This document shows, one piece after another, positions 1-11,500 of a stretch of 44,026 nt of DNA; the first letter of the stretch is position 1; each line of letters opens with the position of its first letter. Made by a program: the position numbers and the translations under genes. The notes beneath the pieces were generated by a model that saw only the letters and a program-made list of their open reading frames with translations, searched no databases and was not told the DNA's origin. The stretch lies in assembly GCA_003427395.1 (NCBI GenBank), contig BFEA01000260.1:2004650-2048675 (forward strand). Reading direction: 5' to 3'. Origin of the DNA: Chara braunii (lineage: Eukaryota > Streptophyta > Charophyceae > Charales > Characeae).

Positions 1-47
<47 letters not shown>
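1..47. repeat. Poly-T tract at window edge
   Basis: An uninterrupted run of T opens the window. It could be the poly(A) tail of a minus-strand retroposed copy whose body would be the sequence to its right, but nothing in 48-540 is recognisable, so this stays an inference. The adjacent 48-540 bases hold only short unremarkable ORFs. Confidence 0.8.
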
Positions 48-48
<1 letters not shown>

Positions 49-539
49 GACAGTTAGGTGATATCAGCTCCGTCAGACGCTTTGAAGTTTGAAGCTTCTT
101 TCCGACCAGTTTCCTCCCTTCGTGTACCACATGTGTTGTGAGTGATCTCTTTTCTAGTAGCGAAAAACATAGGGCCTCGCTCCATTACACAAGACTCCAG
201 ATGCAATTGGACGCTATGCGAAGCCGATGCATCATGAAAGTTGGACACCCGAATGCATCTGGTCCTGTGGAGCCAGGCTGGTACTCTTGGATCTCGTTTA
301 TCTTTGTGGTTATCGGTCTATCTCAAGCCACTGGCTTTTAATCTTACAACTCATACATGGAAATTGGACTGTGCTGTTGAAATTTTGCAAATGCATCCTT
401 TGTCATCTTATCTCCTTTGCGTGTCCACTTGACGTAGTGAAATTTAATCCTTTTATGCGCTTTTTGCTAAGTTTTTTGCAGTTTTTTGCTCAATGCCTAG
501 TAGCCTTACTAGCTTACTACCGTTTTCACCCAAAAATAA

Positions 540-800
540 CGCTGAAGTGTTGTATGGGAATATAACGCTCAGCATGCAACATATTCTTCTATAATGTCAG
601 GCGTTGTATGAGAATACAACGCTCCTACTAAGTAAGATGCGATTTGATTTGTAGTAGATGGGAAAAAACCCGGCCCGGATCTTATCTTCACTGGCGATGT
701 GTTTGATGGAGTGGAAAGAAAGGTACAAGGGGCGTCTTTGCTTTGGATGGATGTCCCGCAGGCAATATATTCTTATATAAGTTATGACGCCTAAGTGTTA
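540..800. repeat. Cluster of short AT-rich inverted repeats
   Basis: Near-copies of a GTTGTATGGGAATATAAC-type motif occur around 550, 602 and 763-805. The middle one is a perfect hairpin at 601-622 (arms GCGTTGTA and TACAACGC, 6-base loop). The copies look like remnants of a small palindromic element lying just upstream of LINE-1. No target duplication was identified. Confidence 0.4.
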
Positions 801-962
801 TATTCAATAGTGTGGTGGCAACTTTTGTGCCGCCCCCCCGCAATGCAATCAACTTTTGGCTGAGGGTACCCTGCCTCCCCTCCCTCCCCCTCCCCTCTGC
901 ATCCACTGCCCTGCCCCCCCCGCCCGGTTCCGCTCCCCATACCCCGCATACCCCCTCCCCCC

Positions 963-2093
963 ATGAGGAAAGTGCCACAGTGGGAAAAAATACTAAAAAA
1001 AGCCGACTTGGACGTGCGATCGATCAATGTAAATGGGCTGGCCTCATCAACACAATCGAAAACACAAGCGATATGGGACATGATCCGCTCGAATGACCCA
1101 GTTTACTGGCCCGATGCCGTGTGTGTGCAAGAAACACATTTGCTGGATAATGCGGCACACACGGATAAGGCGCAGCAAATTTGGCCATATCAAGCCTTCT
1201 ATGTCCATTCTAAGCATTACCATTCTGCTGGAGTGGGAATTTGGCTTCCTCCCACATCGAAACTCAAACCCTATGAGATTTTGAGGGACGAGGTTGAAGG
1301 TAGATGGTTGTTAGTCAAGGCCCGGTGGGATGAGGAAGACATATGCCTGGCGTCAGTGTATGCTCCCAACACGCCAACGGAAAGAGCGGACTTCTTCCTG
1401 CAGCTCCTTCGTGTGCTCCCCACAGACTCCCCACTTATTCTGACGGGTGATTTCAACCTCGCACCGGACCCCGCGATCGACAGGAGAATCCAAACTCAAC
1501 AAAATGGCCCTGCCCAGTCGCTGCCACACCATGGACTTGACACGCTGATGTTTAACCAGCTCATAGCAGAGCTTCAGCTGGTGGACTCCTACAGAACCAT
1601 ACACCCCGCCAAGCAAGCATTCACATGCATTAGACCCAGAGGGGCTGACGGCCTGTGTAATTCGAGAATTGATCTTATACTCCTTTCTAAAGACTTGGCG
1701 GGCCCACTGATAGAGGCGGTCATACTGCCCTTTAGCCCCTCGCGGTCCTTCGACCATAAGATGACGGCTATTGCCCTTGTCCCGCGTCCCCCATTCGACA
1801 GGGGCCCCGACTTCTTCAAACTCAACACATCGCTTATCACATTACATACATTCCAACAGTGTGTAAAAGAATACTGGGAATATTGGCAGTCAAAAAAGCA
1901 TCAGGCCGGATCGGTGGTCGAATGGTTCAACAAGGGAGTGGCCCAACTAAGAGAAACAGTCAAAAAAATTTCAATGAAAAGGGCGAGAGAGAGGAAAGCG
2001 GCCGTCGAACAGCTTCTCGATACTTTGGAACAATGGGACGACAAGCTTTCCACCGTTCCTCTCGATAATGCCGTATATTGCAGCCTGCAATAA
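963..2093 (+). pseudogene. LINE-1 ORF2, endonuclease domain (EEP family)
   Basis: This 376-residue reading frame covers the endonuclease/exonuclease/phosphatase domain that nicks target DNA in non-LTR retrotransposition. Visible motifs are NVNG at residues 22-25, QETHL at 56-60 (metal-binding Glu), YAPN at 133-136, GDFN at 162-165 (catalytic Asp and Asn), SRIDLIL at 234-240 and FDHK at 263-266 (catalytic Asp-His pair). All expected catalytic residues are present, so the domain itself looks intact. The chain then runs into a helical, charged segment and stops at 2091-2093. The homologous continuation is in another frame starting near 2078, so the stop reflects a frameshift rather than a natural end. 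It was probably the N-terminal part of one long ORF2 polyprotein. A separate ORF1 was not found upstream. Confidence 0.88.
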
Positions 2094-3486
2094 GCGAAAG
2101 ACCGCTTGCAAGAGCATCTCGAAACCCGGGCGGAGGCTTGGAGGATCCAAGCCAGAATCAATCGTGCACACACAGACGGGACTATGGAAAAAACTTCTTC
2201 CGCAAAGCCAAGGTCAGAGCGAAACAAGCCGCCATGGTATCACTCAAGCACCCGCTGCGCAACGATAACCCCGATGCCACTAACCCGTACCTGGTCATAG
2301 AATACGCTGCAAAATACTATCAAGATCTGTTCACTTCCAAGACATCTCAGAGGCCGGCGGACAGTGTTGCGAATGCCAGGCAACACTCATGCAGGGCCTT
2401 GAGTCGGTCCTCTCGCCGGAACACCAGGCTGCACTCGAACAGCCGCTGGCCCGGGCTGAGATCTACACGGCCCTCAACCAAATGGACGATGAGAAAACGC
2501 ATGGTTTGGACTCGTTCCCGAAAGAATTTTGGCTTGCCTTTTGGGATATATTCCAAACGGATCTTGTGGACTACATTAATGCCGTCTAGACGGATGGCAC
2601 GTTCGGCGACCTTCTCAACCAAGGGGTCACCACTCTTCTATACAAGAAGGGCGCAAAGAATGAGGTCAGAAATTACAGACCCATAACTCTTTTGTCGGTC
2701 CCGTACAAAATGGTGGCAAAGGCACTGACTAACCGCATGCTCCCCCACATGACACACCTCATTCACCCCAACCAATCCGGCTTCATACCCGAAAGGATTA
2801 TACAAGATAATATCCTACTTGTGAATGAGACGTTCAAATACGCAAGGCAGAGAAAGAAGGATGCGGCGGTCCTCTTTATTGATTTTGAAAAAGCCTACGA
2901 TCATGTGGATTGGGCTTTTCTAGACCTGTGCATGCAAAAACTGAACTTTGACCCTAATTTCAGGAAATGGGTGGACACCCTTCATAGAACGGCGACAACG
3001 AACATTATGGTGAATGACCATCTATCTAACCCGTTTTCCCTCCAGCGATCGGTTAGACAGGGTGACCCCATTGCCCCACTGTTGTTTATCATTGTGATGG
3101 AGGCCTTGGCCACAGCCATTAGAGCTAACCCGCAGATAGAGAAGATTGATGTGCCTGAAATCCTGCCTAGTCGTATTCCCGTCACATCGCTCTTCGCAGA
3201 CGATCTGACAGTGTTAATCAAGGCCAGCCCTTCCTCCCTGCAGGCATTGGTGGCCACCATACAAACGTTCTCAATAGCGTCAGATATGGTCGTCAACTGG
3301 GGCTCCAAAACGGAGGGGTGGTGGCTCCACCCCCAAGACCTCGCCCCCCCCCCTGATCCGGCTATTGCATGGAAGTCAAAGCACGAGGCCACAAGGATAC
3401 TGGGTGTGCGGCTCACAACACAGGGCCCCCCACCCGATCATGGAGCCTCTTTGGTTGACGAGGCCCTTAGGAGAATGGCCAGGTGA
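2094..3486 (+). pseudogene. LINE-1 ORF2, reverse transcriptase domain (frameshifted)
   Basis: Reverse transcriptase of the LINE type, which copies the element RNA at the nicked target. The linker to the endonuclease lies in the frame beginning at 2078. Near 2380 coding switches to the frame of 2389-2589, which is closed by TAG at 2587-2589 and resumes in the same frame through 3486. Recognisable motifs are NYRPITLLS, an SGFIP-type motif, LFIDFEKAYD (first catalytic Asp), a RQGDPIAPLLF palm/thumb motif, FADDL (catalytic Asp pair, near 3195-3210) and VNWGSKT. The frame ends at TGA 3484-3486. The related copy at 38120 has Trp at that position, so this is a TGG-to-TGA change. With two stops and a frameshift, it is not expressed as a working enzyme. 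Confidence 0.88.
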
Positions 3487-4640
3487 AGGGGCCTGCATAC
3501 GTCAATAGTTGGAAGGGCCCTGACCCTCAACACCACGATATTTTCTGCTATATGGTATAAAGCGGTGTGTTGGTCAATCCCGCCCAAACAGCTGCAGAGA
3601 CTCAGGAAGGCGGCAGCAGCATATGTGTGGAAAAATGATCATGAGGACCCCACGTTCTTATCCAGAGTCGCATGGGAGACCATAGCCCAACCTCGATCGA
3701 AAGGGGGCCTGACAATCTTGGAACCGCAAGATCAACTAAAAGCGCTGTTTTTTAAAATCATCACCCGTCTATTGACGAGAAACGATGTCTTGTGGGCGCC
3801 ATATGCCCTCATCCAAATTGCCAATCTTGCTCCCCCCTCGCCGTTGGAAAGGAAAGTCCATCCACTACAATGGCTGACCAATCCAGCATGGCTGATCCCT
3901 GGGCCAAACGCATCAACAACTCTGCCTCCCGATGAGGCCCAAGCAAGGAATGATATAACAAACGATCCGCTGTGGCCAAACATGCTGAAACTCTGGAGAG
4001 AGATGGGTCCTCAGCTCATGCCCCCCCCCCTTGCGGTGGCACGAGATAGTGAGACAACCCCTGTTTGGCAACCCCCTCATTTGCGATGACCAGGGGAGAC
4101 CGTTTCACCTGATGCAACGTTCGCACTGGAGACAATGGGTTGCCAAAGGGATCTTCACTGTGGGGGACATCTGAGACTTCAAACGGGGAGCATGGAAAAC
4201 AGCTGTCCAGATGAAAGACTAACTGAGATATGTCAGACAAAGGGAGCAAAAGCTCGAGCAGCTCCAAGAAGCCATACCTCTTGCATGGATCCCGCCCCTG
4301 AAGAAAGGCCCCTCGATTGAACAAGGGGACTGGGTGGTTCAATGGCCCCTAACTGGTCCCCCAGTAGTGATCAGCAAGGTGGCGGAAGTGGCAGCTCAGG
4401 CAGCCCGGTTGGAAGCATACGACATAATCTCCCCGGGGGCCTTATGCTCAGTGTTGCAAAGGAATCAGGAACAGGACACGGTCCAAAACTGGGTGAGACT
4501 GGTTAGAGTGAGGGTGATACAAAAAACAGACCGTTCCCACTTCGTGTTTAAGCCCGACTCTCCTATCTCGGCCCTCCCTTTTGACCCGGCGGAATGGCAT
4601 TGGCCCCAGATCGGGGATGTTGCCCAGGTCAAACCGTGAC
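3487..4640 (+). pseudogene. LINE-1 ORF2, connecting region
   Basis: The region continues the ORF2 chain between the RT and the C-terminal zinc-binding domain. Translation resumes in the RT frame (clear at 3565-4089), shifts near 4040, meets TGA at 4172-4174 where relatives have Trp (GDIWD-type motif) and TAA near 4216-4218, and runs on through 4334-4639. Homology to the LINE-3 frame at 38200-39250 supports it, for example the PLFGN and Trp-rich segments and the DPAEWHW motif corresponding to DPDDWQW. The function of this stretch is not established. It is conserved among the four LINE copies here, so it was part of the protein. Confidence 0.75.
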
Positions 4641-5507
4641 TATACAGTTAAACAGGGATACCGAGCCCTGCATAAGACGCGGTCCACAGAAAAGACAGTG
4701 CAAAAAAGGTGGGAGAAAGATTTGGTCTTACCACCACGCGACCTGGCGGATTTCAAATGGGCCAGATATTCACACGTAATGCCGACATCCCACCGGGCAC
4801 TCCAATGGCAGATATTGTATCGTTGCCTACCCACCCCAGACTGGCTCGTCTCGAGGACTGATCTGGAACAAAAAGGCCTCCTTTCACCCATCTATGGCTA
4901 CTGCGACTGGTTTTCCCAACCCTCCCGAGCCACTTTGGAGCACTGCTTGCTGGGTTGCCCTATGGTGACCCAGATTTGGAGATGGTGGGATGGGGCCTGG
5001 ACTGTCATTACCGGATCTCAATTCCAGTGGGATCCCAAATTTCTGCTCCTCAGAAACCCGTCGACCCCCCGGCTTGATTGGTCCCCGTACGAGAGGAATC
5101 TCTTTCATGCCACAAGACTGGAACTCTTGATGTTAGCCTGGAGTGTGCGCTGCTCATTCGAGAGAAAGCAGCACAACTTCACCGCCCCTCACGCAAAAGA
5201 GCACTTGTCACTGTTTCGCGTAGGGAGGGTAAGGGCAGAGTGGGAACTCAGCAAGAAACGAATTCAAAAAATAAAAGAAGACCTTGTCCTCACAGCAGTA
5301 CAAAAACAGAACAAGGAGCTGGAACTGATGACCGCATTTGTGGAAGAATGGCTTTGCTCAAACAGAGCTATGGCGGTTCTTCAGGACTCCCAGCTCCAAT
5401 GGAAGAACTGGAGGATTGACGAACACAAATGGTCCCTCAAACCTTATTCTCACTTCGTCATCCCATTCGCGGCAGCCCCCCCATCATTTCTTCTCGTCCC
5501 AGGATGA
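4581..5507 (+). pseudogene. LINE-1 ORF2, C-terminal zf-RVT-like domain
   Basis: This 308-residue frame overlaps the previous piece in a different register, so a frameshift lies near 4630. It carries the LQWQILYRCLPT, LEQKGLL and HCLLGCP motifs followed by IWRWWDGAW. This is the pattern of the zinc-binding reverse-transcriptase-associated domain found at the C terminus of many plant non-LTR retroelements, thought to bind nucleic acid. In LINE-1 the usual first CxxC is changed (YGYCDW), so metal binding may be impaired. The tail after residue 200 is charged and helical. The frame stops at 5505-5507, and a C-rich 3' UTR follows. Confidence 0.8.
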
Positions 5508-6162
5508 ACCGACATGCGCACCTCTGCCCCAAACCGCTGCCCACCCGCCCCTCTCTCCCCCTCCCACTGCTCGCCCAACCACCTCTCTCCCTTCCCCCCC
5601 CCCTCTGCCTGAAGGTGGGAAAGGTGCGATGGAGGACAGATCTGATGATGATACTCGGGAATGGACAGCGGTCGAAGAAACTCGAAGGGTAATGGAGGAC
5701 CACCCTGTTCAGCTGTCAGGGATGGCAGCAGACACATAGACCACCAGCTTGGTTCGACTGTCAGGGTTGGCTGCAGATTGCAACGACGACAAAATTCTGG
5801 ATGCTCACCCGGACAGGATGTTGAACTAGCTACACTGATGGCTCTTTGGCTGTGCAGGCCACAATCCCAAGAGCCTTGACTTCATAGATGTTCCTGGGTT
5901 TAAGGTAGGGTTTCACTAAGATCTCACTAGGGTTTCATCAGAATTTGGGGGACCACAGCCAAAGCTTTTAGGTTGAGATAGGCAAGCTGACAATAAAAAA
6001 GGGGGGCTGCAAATTTGGGCAGGTCGACATCATACTGGCTCCTACAAAGGGATGGGTAACATTAGCAGCTCCAATGGGAAAAGGGAGTCCTGGGTTCTGT
6101 AACATGAGTCGGCCACAGCCTTGGAAACAAGAGCAAACTCAGTGTCATAAAGATGTTGGAAT
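5508..6162 (+). other. LINE-1 3' untranslated region
   Basis: There is no coding homology after the ORF2 stop. The segment begins pyrimidine-rich (5520-5610) and then becomes mixed. It leads directly into the tail hairpin and poly(A) and is therefore assigned to the 3' UTR by position. Short open frames here match nothing I recognise. Confidence 0.6.
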
Positions 6163-6320
6163 GGGACGCTGGACCCGTTTTCTAGCAGGTGATGCTCCCC
6201 ACCAATAGATGGAGCACCTCGACAGCCTGGCCCTCCACCACGGCGGTTCTCTCACCACCGCTGGGATGGAAGGCTTATGCAGGGGCTATTCTTCCAAAAA
6301 AAAAAAAAAAAAAAAAAAAA
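6163..6320 (+). repeat. Conserved LINE tail with hairpin and poly(A)
   Basis: The tail starts GGGACGCTGGACCC, folds as GCTGGA pairing with TCTAGC (one G-T wobble) around a 7-base loop, and continues to CCACCAATAGATGGAGC. A pair of further hairpin-forming stretches follows, then poly(A). The same block ends LINE-2 and LINE-3 and occurs alone elsewhere in the window. LINE reverse transcriptases commonly recognise a 3' stem-loop of their RNA, which is the likely role here (inference). Confidence 0.85.
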
Positions 6321-6613
6321 CATTTTTTATAAATTCTGAAAAAGGGGAAAAAAACAAACCAAAGCATACCCTTTGGAAGTCAAAACCCCTTTCACCCCCC
6401 TTGAAATCCTAAGAACACCCTCCTTCCACCCCCTCTCTACAGGGGACTCTGCCCGTGGTACATTTAGATAACACACGAACATTCTACTCGAATGTGACAC
6501 CTCGACGTTACATTATGAGTGATATTCTATTCGAAAGAAAGTGAGCAAAATACAAAAATCTGATTTCTTTAGGGCAAGTTGAATATGACATCGGAGCAAT
6601 AGCGCCTGAGCAT

Positions 6614-6680
6614 TAGTGGCCTGACTCAGTTGGTAATGCATACAAGTGCACTCAGGGGGTCGTGGGTTCAATCCCAATTG
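6614..6680 (+). repeat. tRNA-like sequence with A and B boxes (SINE head or degenerate tRNA)
   Basis: An A-box-like TGACTCAGTTGG (6622-6633) and a B-box GGTTCAATCCC (6665-6675) are spaced as in a tRNA gene. The acceptor arm does not pair well and the T-stem has a mismatch, so a functional tRNA is unlikely. It may be the Pol III promoter of a SINE, but no 3' tail was located. Confidence 0.4.
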
Positions 6681-6869
6681 GCCTCATGTACCTTATCGGG
6701 CAAGCTTGGCGCCCACCATCTAGAGCTAGGCGTTGGTCCCTCGACCGACATTAAGCGGAGACCGCTGATGTTCATAGGGGGAGGGGACCGGAGAAGAGAC
6801 ATAGTGACTGGTCCATCGAAGAAGCTCGGTCCTGATGCTTCCGGCTGAACCTTGGCCGGTATCGCCCAC

Positions 6870-7270
6870 TTGTTGAAGCAGGTACCGCATCTGCTGGAGC
6901 AGGTATAACACCTGCTGTGGGTGCAACTCCCGCATGTTCCCAAGTTGAACACGGTTGTGGTTGCTACGATGTTCCTCGTTGTCGAGCGCATCGATCCTTC
7001 AAGGGAACCCTCTCGACTATGTCACGGAGGAATTTGCAGGAGTTGCCGCAGAGAGCGTTGTTGTTACGACCGAGTGCGCCAACCGTACCTCTCGTGAACC
7101 CCTACGACAGCATATGGTCGCGCGAGACATAACTTACCTCCACTTGCGGGAGTTGTCAGCATCCTTTAGGTGGGCGTATCCCCGCCGAGCTACCAAACCA
7201 TGTGCGGAAGTTTTTCATATGCAATCGTAGAGGTGGTCCAGCTGAAGTCGTTTCTCATTCGCTGTAGCAT
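6870..7270 (+). repeat. Repeat segment 1, copy A
   Basis: This segment is about 80-85 percent identical by eye to 7958-8348, including the shared GTCGAGCGCATCGATCC and CTTACCTCCAC stretches and the ATGCAATCGTAGAGGTGGTC block. A third, inverted copy lies at 15590-15900. It has no protein homology that I recognise and is probably part of an unidentified transposable element. Confidence 0.75.
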
Positions 7271-7284
7271 AAAATGTTCGGGCG

Positions 7285-7955
7285 GCTAACGCCCTTTTCA
7301 GACCATGTGCAAGTCGTCGCCAAAGGCGCTGATCTTTGGAACGCGACCGTATGTCGGTCGATTAGGACGGTCAATCTTACCAAGCAATACACCTCGCAAG
7401 ATAAAATCAAACTTCCCATGTAGATCGCGCCTAATCCCTTATTCACATTCGACCCATAACTTTTCAACAGCAGAATAGGCTGCCACCGTGCGGTTTTCTT
7501 CAAACGCTCCATCGCTCCTTCGTCGTCGGTTGCTGCCCTTGATCCCTGAATTTGCATCGTAACCAATACTCGCAATAATGTCAGGCCCAAGGCTGAGATT
7601 AACACTCACATAATTCCATATGAATGAGTATTGTGTCATGCATGGGCCTACCCAAACGCCCCAAAACTACACCGTTGGCCTATGGACCAACCTACGACCG
7701 TCGATCCGCGGCGCCCATCACTCGTAAGGCCTGGTTTTGTCCATAGCTGTCGTGCACGCCTCTTATCATGCCAAAATCATACTGCGGTTACTCCAAGCCC
7801 GCACAAACGACCACTATTTAGCAGATATCCTTTCATTGTTTCAACAACAGGCAGAACTCAAACTTTGCCTGTGTTGCAGTCCGTTTGCGCACGCCCTCGT
7901 CGAGGATGCAGAAGATTCGTGTTGGCGGGCAAACACAACGAAATGCCCTATTGCA
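7285..7955 (+). repeat. Repeat segment 2, first copy
   Basis: A ~670-bp stretch starts AACGCCCTTTTC and recurs in the same orientation at 15898-16556 with roughly 85 percent identity. It lies between the two direct copies of segment 1. Short open frames within it are not conserved in phase between the copies, so coding is unlikely. Confidence 0.8.
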
Positions 7956-7957
7956 GT

Positions 7958-8348
7958 TGTCGAAGCAGGTATCACATATGCTGGTGGTGGGTGCAACTCC
8001 CACATATTCCCTGGTTTAACACGGCTGTGATTGTTACGAGGTTCCTCATCGTCGAGCGCATCGATCCCTCAAGCCCTCCCAAACATGTCGCGAAGGGAGT
8101 TGTCGCAGAGAGCGTTGCCGGTACGGCCGAGTGCACCAGCGGTACCTCTCGCGAACCCCTACGACAGGATAGGGTCATGCGAGACACAACTTACCTCCAC
8201 CTGCGGGAGTTGTCAGCATCCTTCAGGTAGGCTTATCCCGACCGAGCTACAATACCATGTGCGAAGGTTTTTCGTATGCAATCGTAGAGGTGGTCCAACT
8301 GAGGTCGTTTCTCGTTTGTTGTGGCATAGAATATTTGGGCAGCTAACG
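7958..8348 (+). repeat. Repeat segment 1, copy B
   Basis: This is a direct copy of 6870-7270 about 1.09 kb downstream. At 8349 it diverges from copy A and runs into segment 3. The A - segment 2 - B arrangement resembles either a tandemly duplicated unit or direct repeats flanking an internal region. Confidence 0.75.
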
Positions 8349-8510
8349 CTGTCGGTGCCAATACCCTTACAAGGGTATCCGCCCTGGTTTTTGCAAGCGA
8401 CAGAAAATAGGTTTGGTTTAAATTTTAAGTACTTCGCGCGAGGCGCGGTTGTGTCTGTGGTTTACGTTGACTAAGTGGCTGACTCGAGTAGAGAGTGTGT
8501 GGGCGTGCAT
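8349..8510 (+). repeat. Repeat segment 3 with perfect hairpin
   Basis: It starts TGTCGGTGCC and contains the hairpin ATACCCTT-AC-AAGGGTAT at 8361-8378, then TTTTTGCAAG and GACAGAAA. An inverted homologue is present at about 18130-18297, where the hairpin has one mismatch. It could be one end of the same unidentified element family. Confidence 0.65.
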
Positions 8511-11500
8511 ATTTAAGGTGCGCGTGATCTCTCTGATTATTGATGATGGTGAAGTCGGCATAGTCACCGACCAACTTTTTATTTTTGATTAAACTAGGAT
8601 TAAAAGGATTATGCCTCTTGATTGATGCGTTTGCTTGTGAATTGTGCGTACGTGCGGAGGACGACATTGACAACAACGAAATTTTGAGGACGTTCCGGTA
8701 GAACTACGTGTCGCGCAGAGTCCGCTTATTTAGGTGTTCATAAAAACTAAACCCAGACTTGGGTTTAGCACTATTGGTTACAACGTCGAACTTCTATTCA
8801 GGAGATTCAGGGATCGAGATCGAGCGACGACAACAAAGGAATATCAGAATAGTGCGGAAGGCCCAGTGGGGCTATCCTCCTTGGTTTTGTGGTCTGCGGC
8901 GTCGGAACAGTGATAGCGGCTTCTTTCCCTCGTTCATCATATACTGACAGTTAAAAATGTTCTAAATATTTTATTATTTTAATGTCATATTATGATTATT
9001 TTTAGGCTACGGCGTTCCTTGACTCGGATGCAACGCCGAATTTAAAGGTCGTCATGGCGGTCGAGGACCTTGAGCGCGCGCCTCCTTCAGTTTCCTACGG
9101 GTTCCTGCGTGATTCGGGATACTAGCAAAATTTCTCTATCCAGCCCGTCTTGAAACACGAACTGAGGAGTTCAATGCACATTTGAGCTGGTGGGTGTTCG
9201 ACCCACGAAGCCGAAGGACGCCAGTATGACAGGAGCCCTTGGTGAACGAGTTGACCACCACCCACTATCTACCGCGAAAGGTCTTTGTGGGAGGCCGCTG
9301 TAGCAGTTGTTCACATGCGGAACCTTTTTCCACGCCGACTTCAAAGTTTTCATTTGAATAATTGCTACTACTGTTAAGGTTTGCATTGGGGGTCGGTTCA
9401 CTTGGGATCATGCTACCGGCTTGCAGCAGGCCCACGCCCTCGGCTCCGTGATCGTTGTCTGAGTAAGGGCATGCTTGTTGGGAACCCGAAGGGGTGGTAA
9501 GCACTGTCTTACGGAAGTGGGTCAGAGGAGACTCCGGTGGGGGCTCGTGCTGCGGTTGACGAGTGGAATCGCTCGTCGGATTTGGGTTACAGGGACGAAA
9601 GACTAAGCAAACCTATTACTAGTCGGACCCTCCGAAGTCCTCTCAGGGCTGCTATTGCTGTTGAGGAAGCCAGGCTGCTTCGGCCGATGTGGAAAACAGG
9701 CGACCGGGCGACCGCTATTGCTGTTGTCGGGCAAGTAGGACCGAGCCACAATGCTTATTGGGCACTGAGCTAGCAGCCGCAGGCCAATGTGAGGCAGCAT
9801 AGCGGGGCGCCAAGGTGATGAAGCAGGGCAACAAAGAGGGAGGGATGAATCTGGTGGGGTTTCTGGGCCAGGTACATCCGCAATCAGAGATGTCGAGGAG
9901 CTAGGCAGGGCGTATCAAAGGAAGAAGTAGCACGCGCCATTGGCAACACAAAGGGGCGCGAGGAGATGGTAGGCGGGGGTTTTCGAGGCTGGAGAACCCA
10001 TTTCTGAGCTCGGTTTTAGCAAGGAGTTAGTAGGTGAGGAGTTGGTAAGAAAAGGAGTTGCGCGGTGGCTATGGCGGAGTATTAGAGGGAGAAGAAGGGA
10101 AAGTAATATCTCGCTCGATTCCTTACGGAATCAAGCGGGAAAAGGTACGAAATTGGGGCTTTTTAACAGAGCGAGTTCAGTGGAAGTGTTAAATTGGCCG
10201 ATAGACCAGTGAGTTTGGTGCTGTGAAGAGGAGGAAGTACGCCGAAGAGTCACGAAACAGTATATGGCCGGGGCGGAAGTCATCTACCTCTGTTAGTTCC
10301 TAACGGGACGAGGCAGGGAAAGTAGCAAAGTAGGGGTTCTGGTATGAGGGGAATCTGAAGCCGATGTTAGGTTTGGGAGTCAGGGAGCGACTTTGACGGT
10401 GCGTAATTGAGAGCCGCGCGATTCGCCATAAGAAGCACCAGGAGGGAAATGTATCTTTCCAGGTAGTAGCGGTAGATTCATTCGATTTCGCTTATCCCAT
10501 GAAGGGAAGTAGCAGGGAGCGAGCCAAAGGGTTGGAGGCTTGTCTGTTGGTCGACGGGTTCAAGCAGGAGCACGTGTCCGGAAAGCAATGTATATTACCA
10601 TGTTTTGGTGGTAGATTCGCTCGGTTTTGCTCTTTCGAGTGATGGACATAGCGAGAGGCCAGCTGTAGGGTCAGATACTTACCTATCTGGTCGATGCGTT
10701 GCCCATCCTATCGATAGAAGAAAAAAAAAAAGGCTCTCTCCGACCCCTCCGCGCGCTTGGTTCGATAGCCATGTGTATTCCCGGTGGAGGATTCACTCTC
10801 GTGCAGGTAGAAGTGTTGCGCAGTAAGAAGAACATCGCCACCTCCGAATCCGTTATCACTACCCCTATAGGAGATGTTGTCGACAGACCAGTGGCCAGCA
10901 TAGTATCGATCTGGAGATGTCTCATGAGTTAGTGAACTTGGTTGGACTTCTGGTTAAGTGCATCGCGACAAGAAAGAGTGTAGGAGCGGAGGAACTAGAG
11001 GACGATGGCTGAAAAAGGGTGGGAGAGTTAATAAGAAGATCGATGAGAAGAGGAGGAGGACTACTAGAGAGGAGAGTGTAGAAGCAAGAGAGATCAAGTG
11101 GTGGAGAGCGATACGTACCTGATCAACTTGCGAGGTTTGTTGCTAGTTGCCAAGCAGTTAGTTGCTGAAGCTATTGCTCACTAAGTTGCTACTTGCGCGA
11201 CTGTGTGAGCTGACCATGCGGACTATTGTTCGCGGCATACCGTGGTGCCTTACTGCAGCAACCGTGGTGTTTATTATGGATGCCCCATATAGTTAGCTTG
11301 GCCGAGTTTTCTCGGGGTATTCTGCCTCGCCTCTTTATTACTAAGTTGCTGCTACTTGAACATTATAGTGCACACATTGTTCTGCGCACTATCGAGTTTG
11401 CCGTTCGGACTACAAACCTATATGTTGGCTAGTGTGTTCTTCACCTTGTCGTTCGAAGTGATATGACCTTGGCCGTAAGTAAGGTGCTTGCCAAGAATTG

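Larger units (their letters stand above)
963..6320 (+). mobile_element. LINE-1: near full-length, degenerate non-LTR retrotransposon
   Basis: In order, this element has an apurinic-type endonuclease (963-2093), a reverse transcriptase (about 2280-3480), a connecting region, a zinc-binding C-terminal domain of zf-RVT type (about 4650-5100), a 3' UTR, and a conserved tail hairpin followed by poly(A) at about 6297-6320. The order is that of L1/Tx1-like LINEs. The reading frame is broken several times (near 2090, 2380, 2587, 3484, 4040, 4172, 4216 and 4630), so it cannot make a single ORF2 protein. The true 5' end is uncertain and may lie in the C-rich stretch 830-960. I looked for the sequence after the poly(A) near the 5' end and found no clear target-site duplication. 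Confidence 0.9.

Noticed and set aside
963-6320. Target-site duplication for LINE-1
   Set aside because: The sequence after the poly(A) was not found near the 5' end; the boundary is uncertain.
7631-8230. 199-codon frame in segments 2 and 1 as a protein
   Set aside because: The frame is not preserved in the second copy (15898-16556) and shows no domain.
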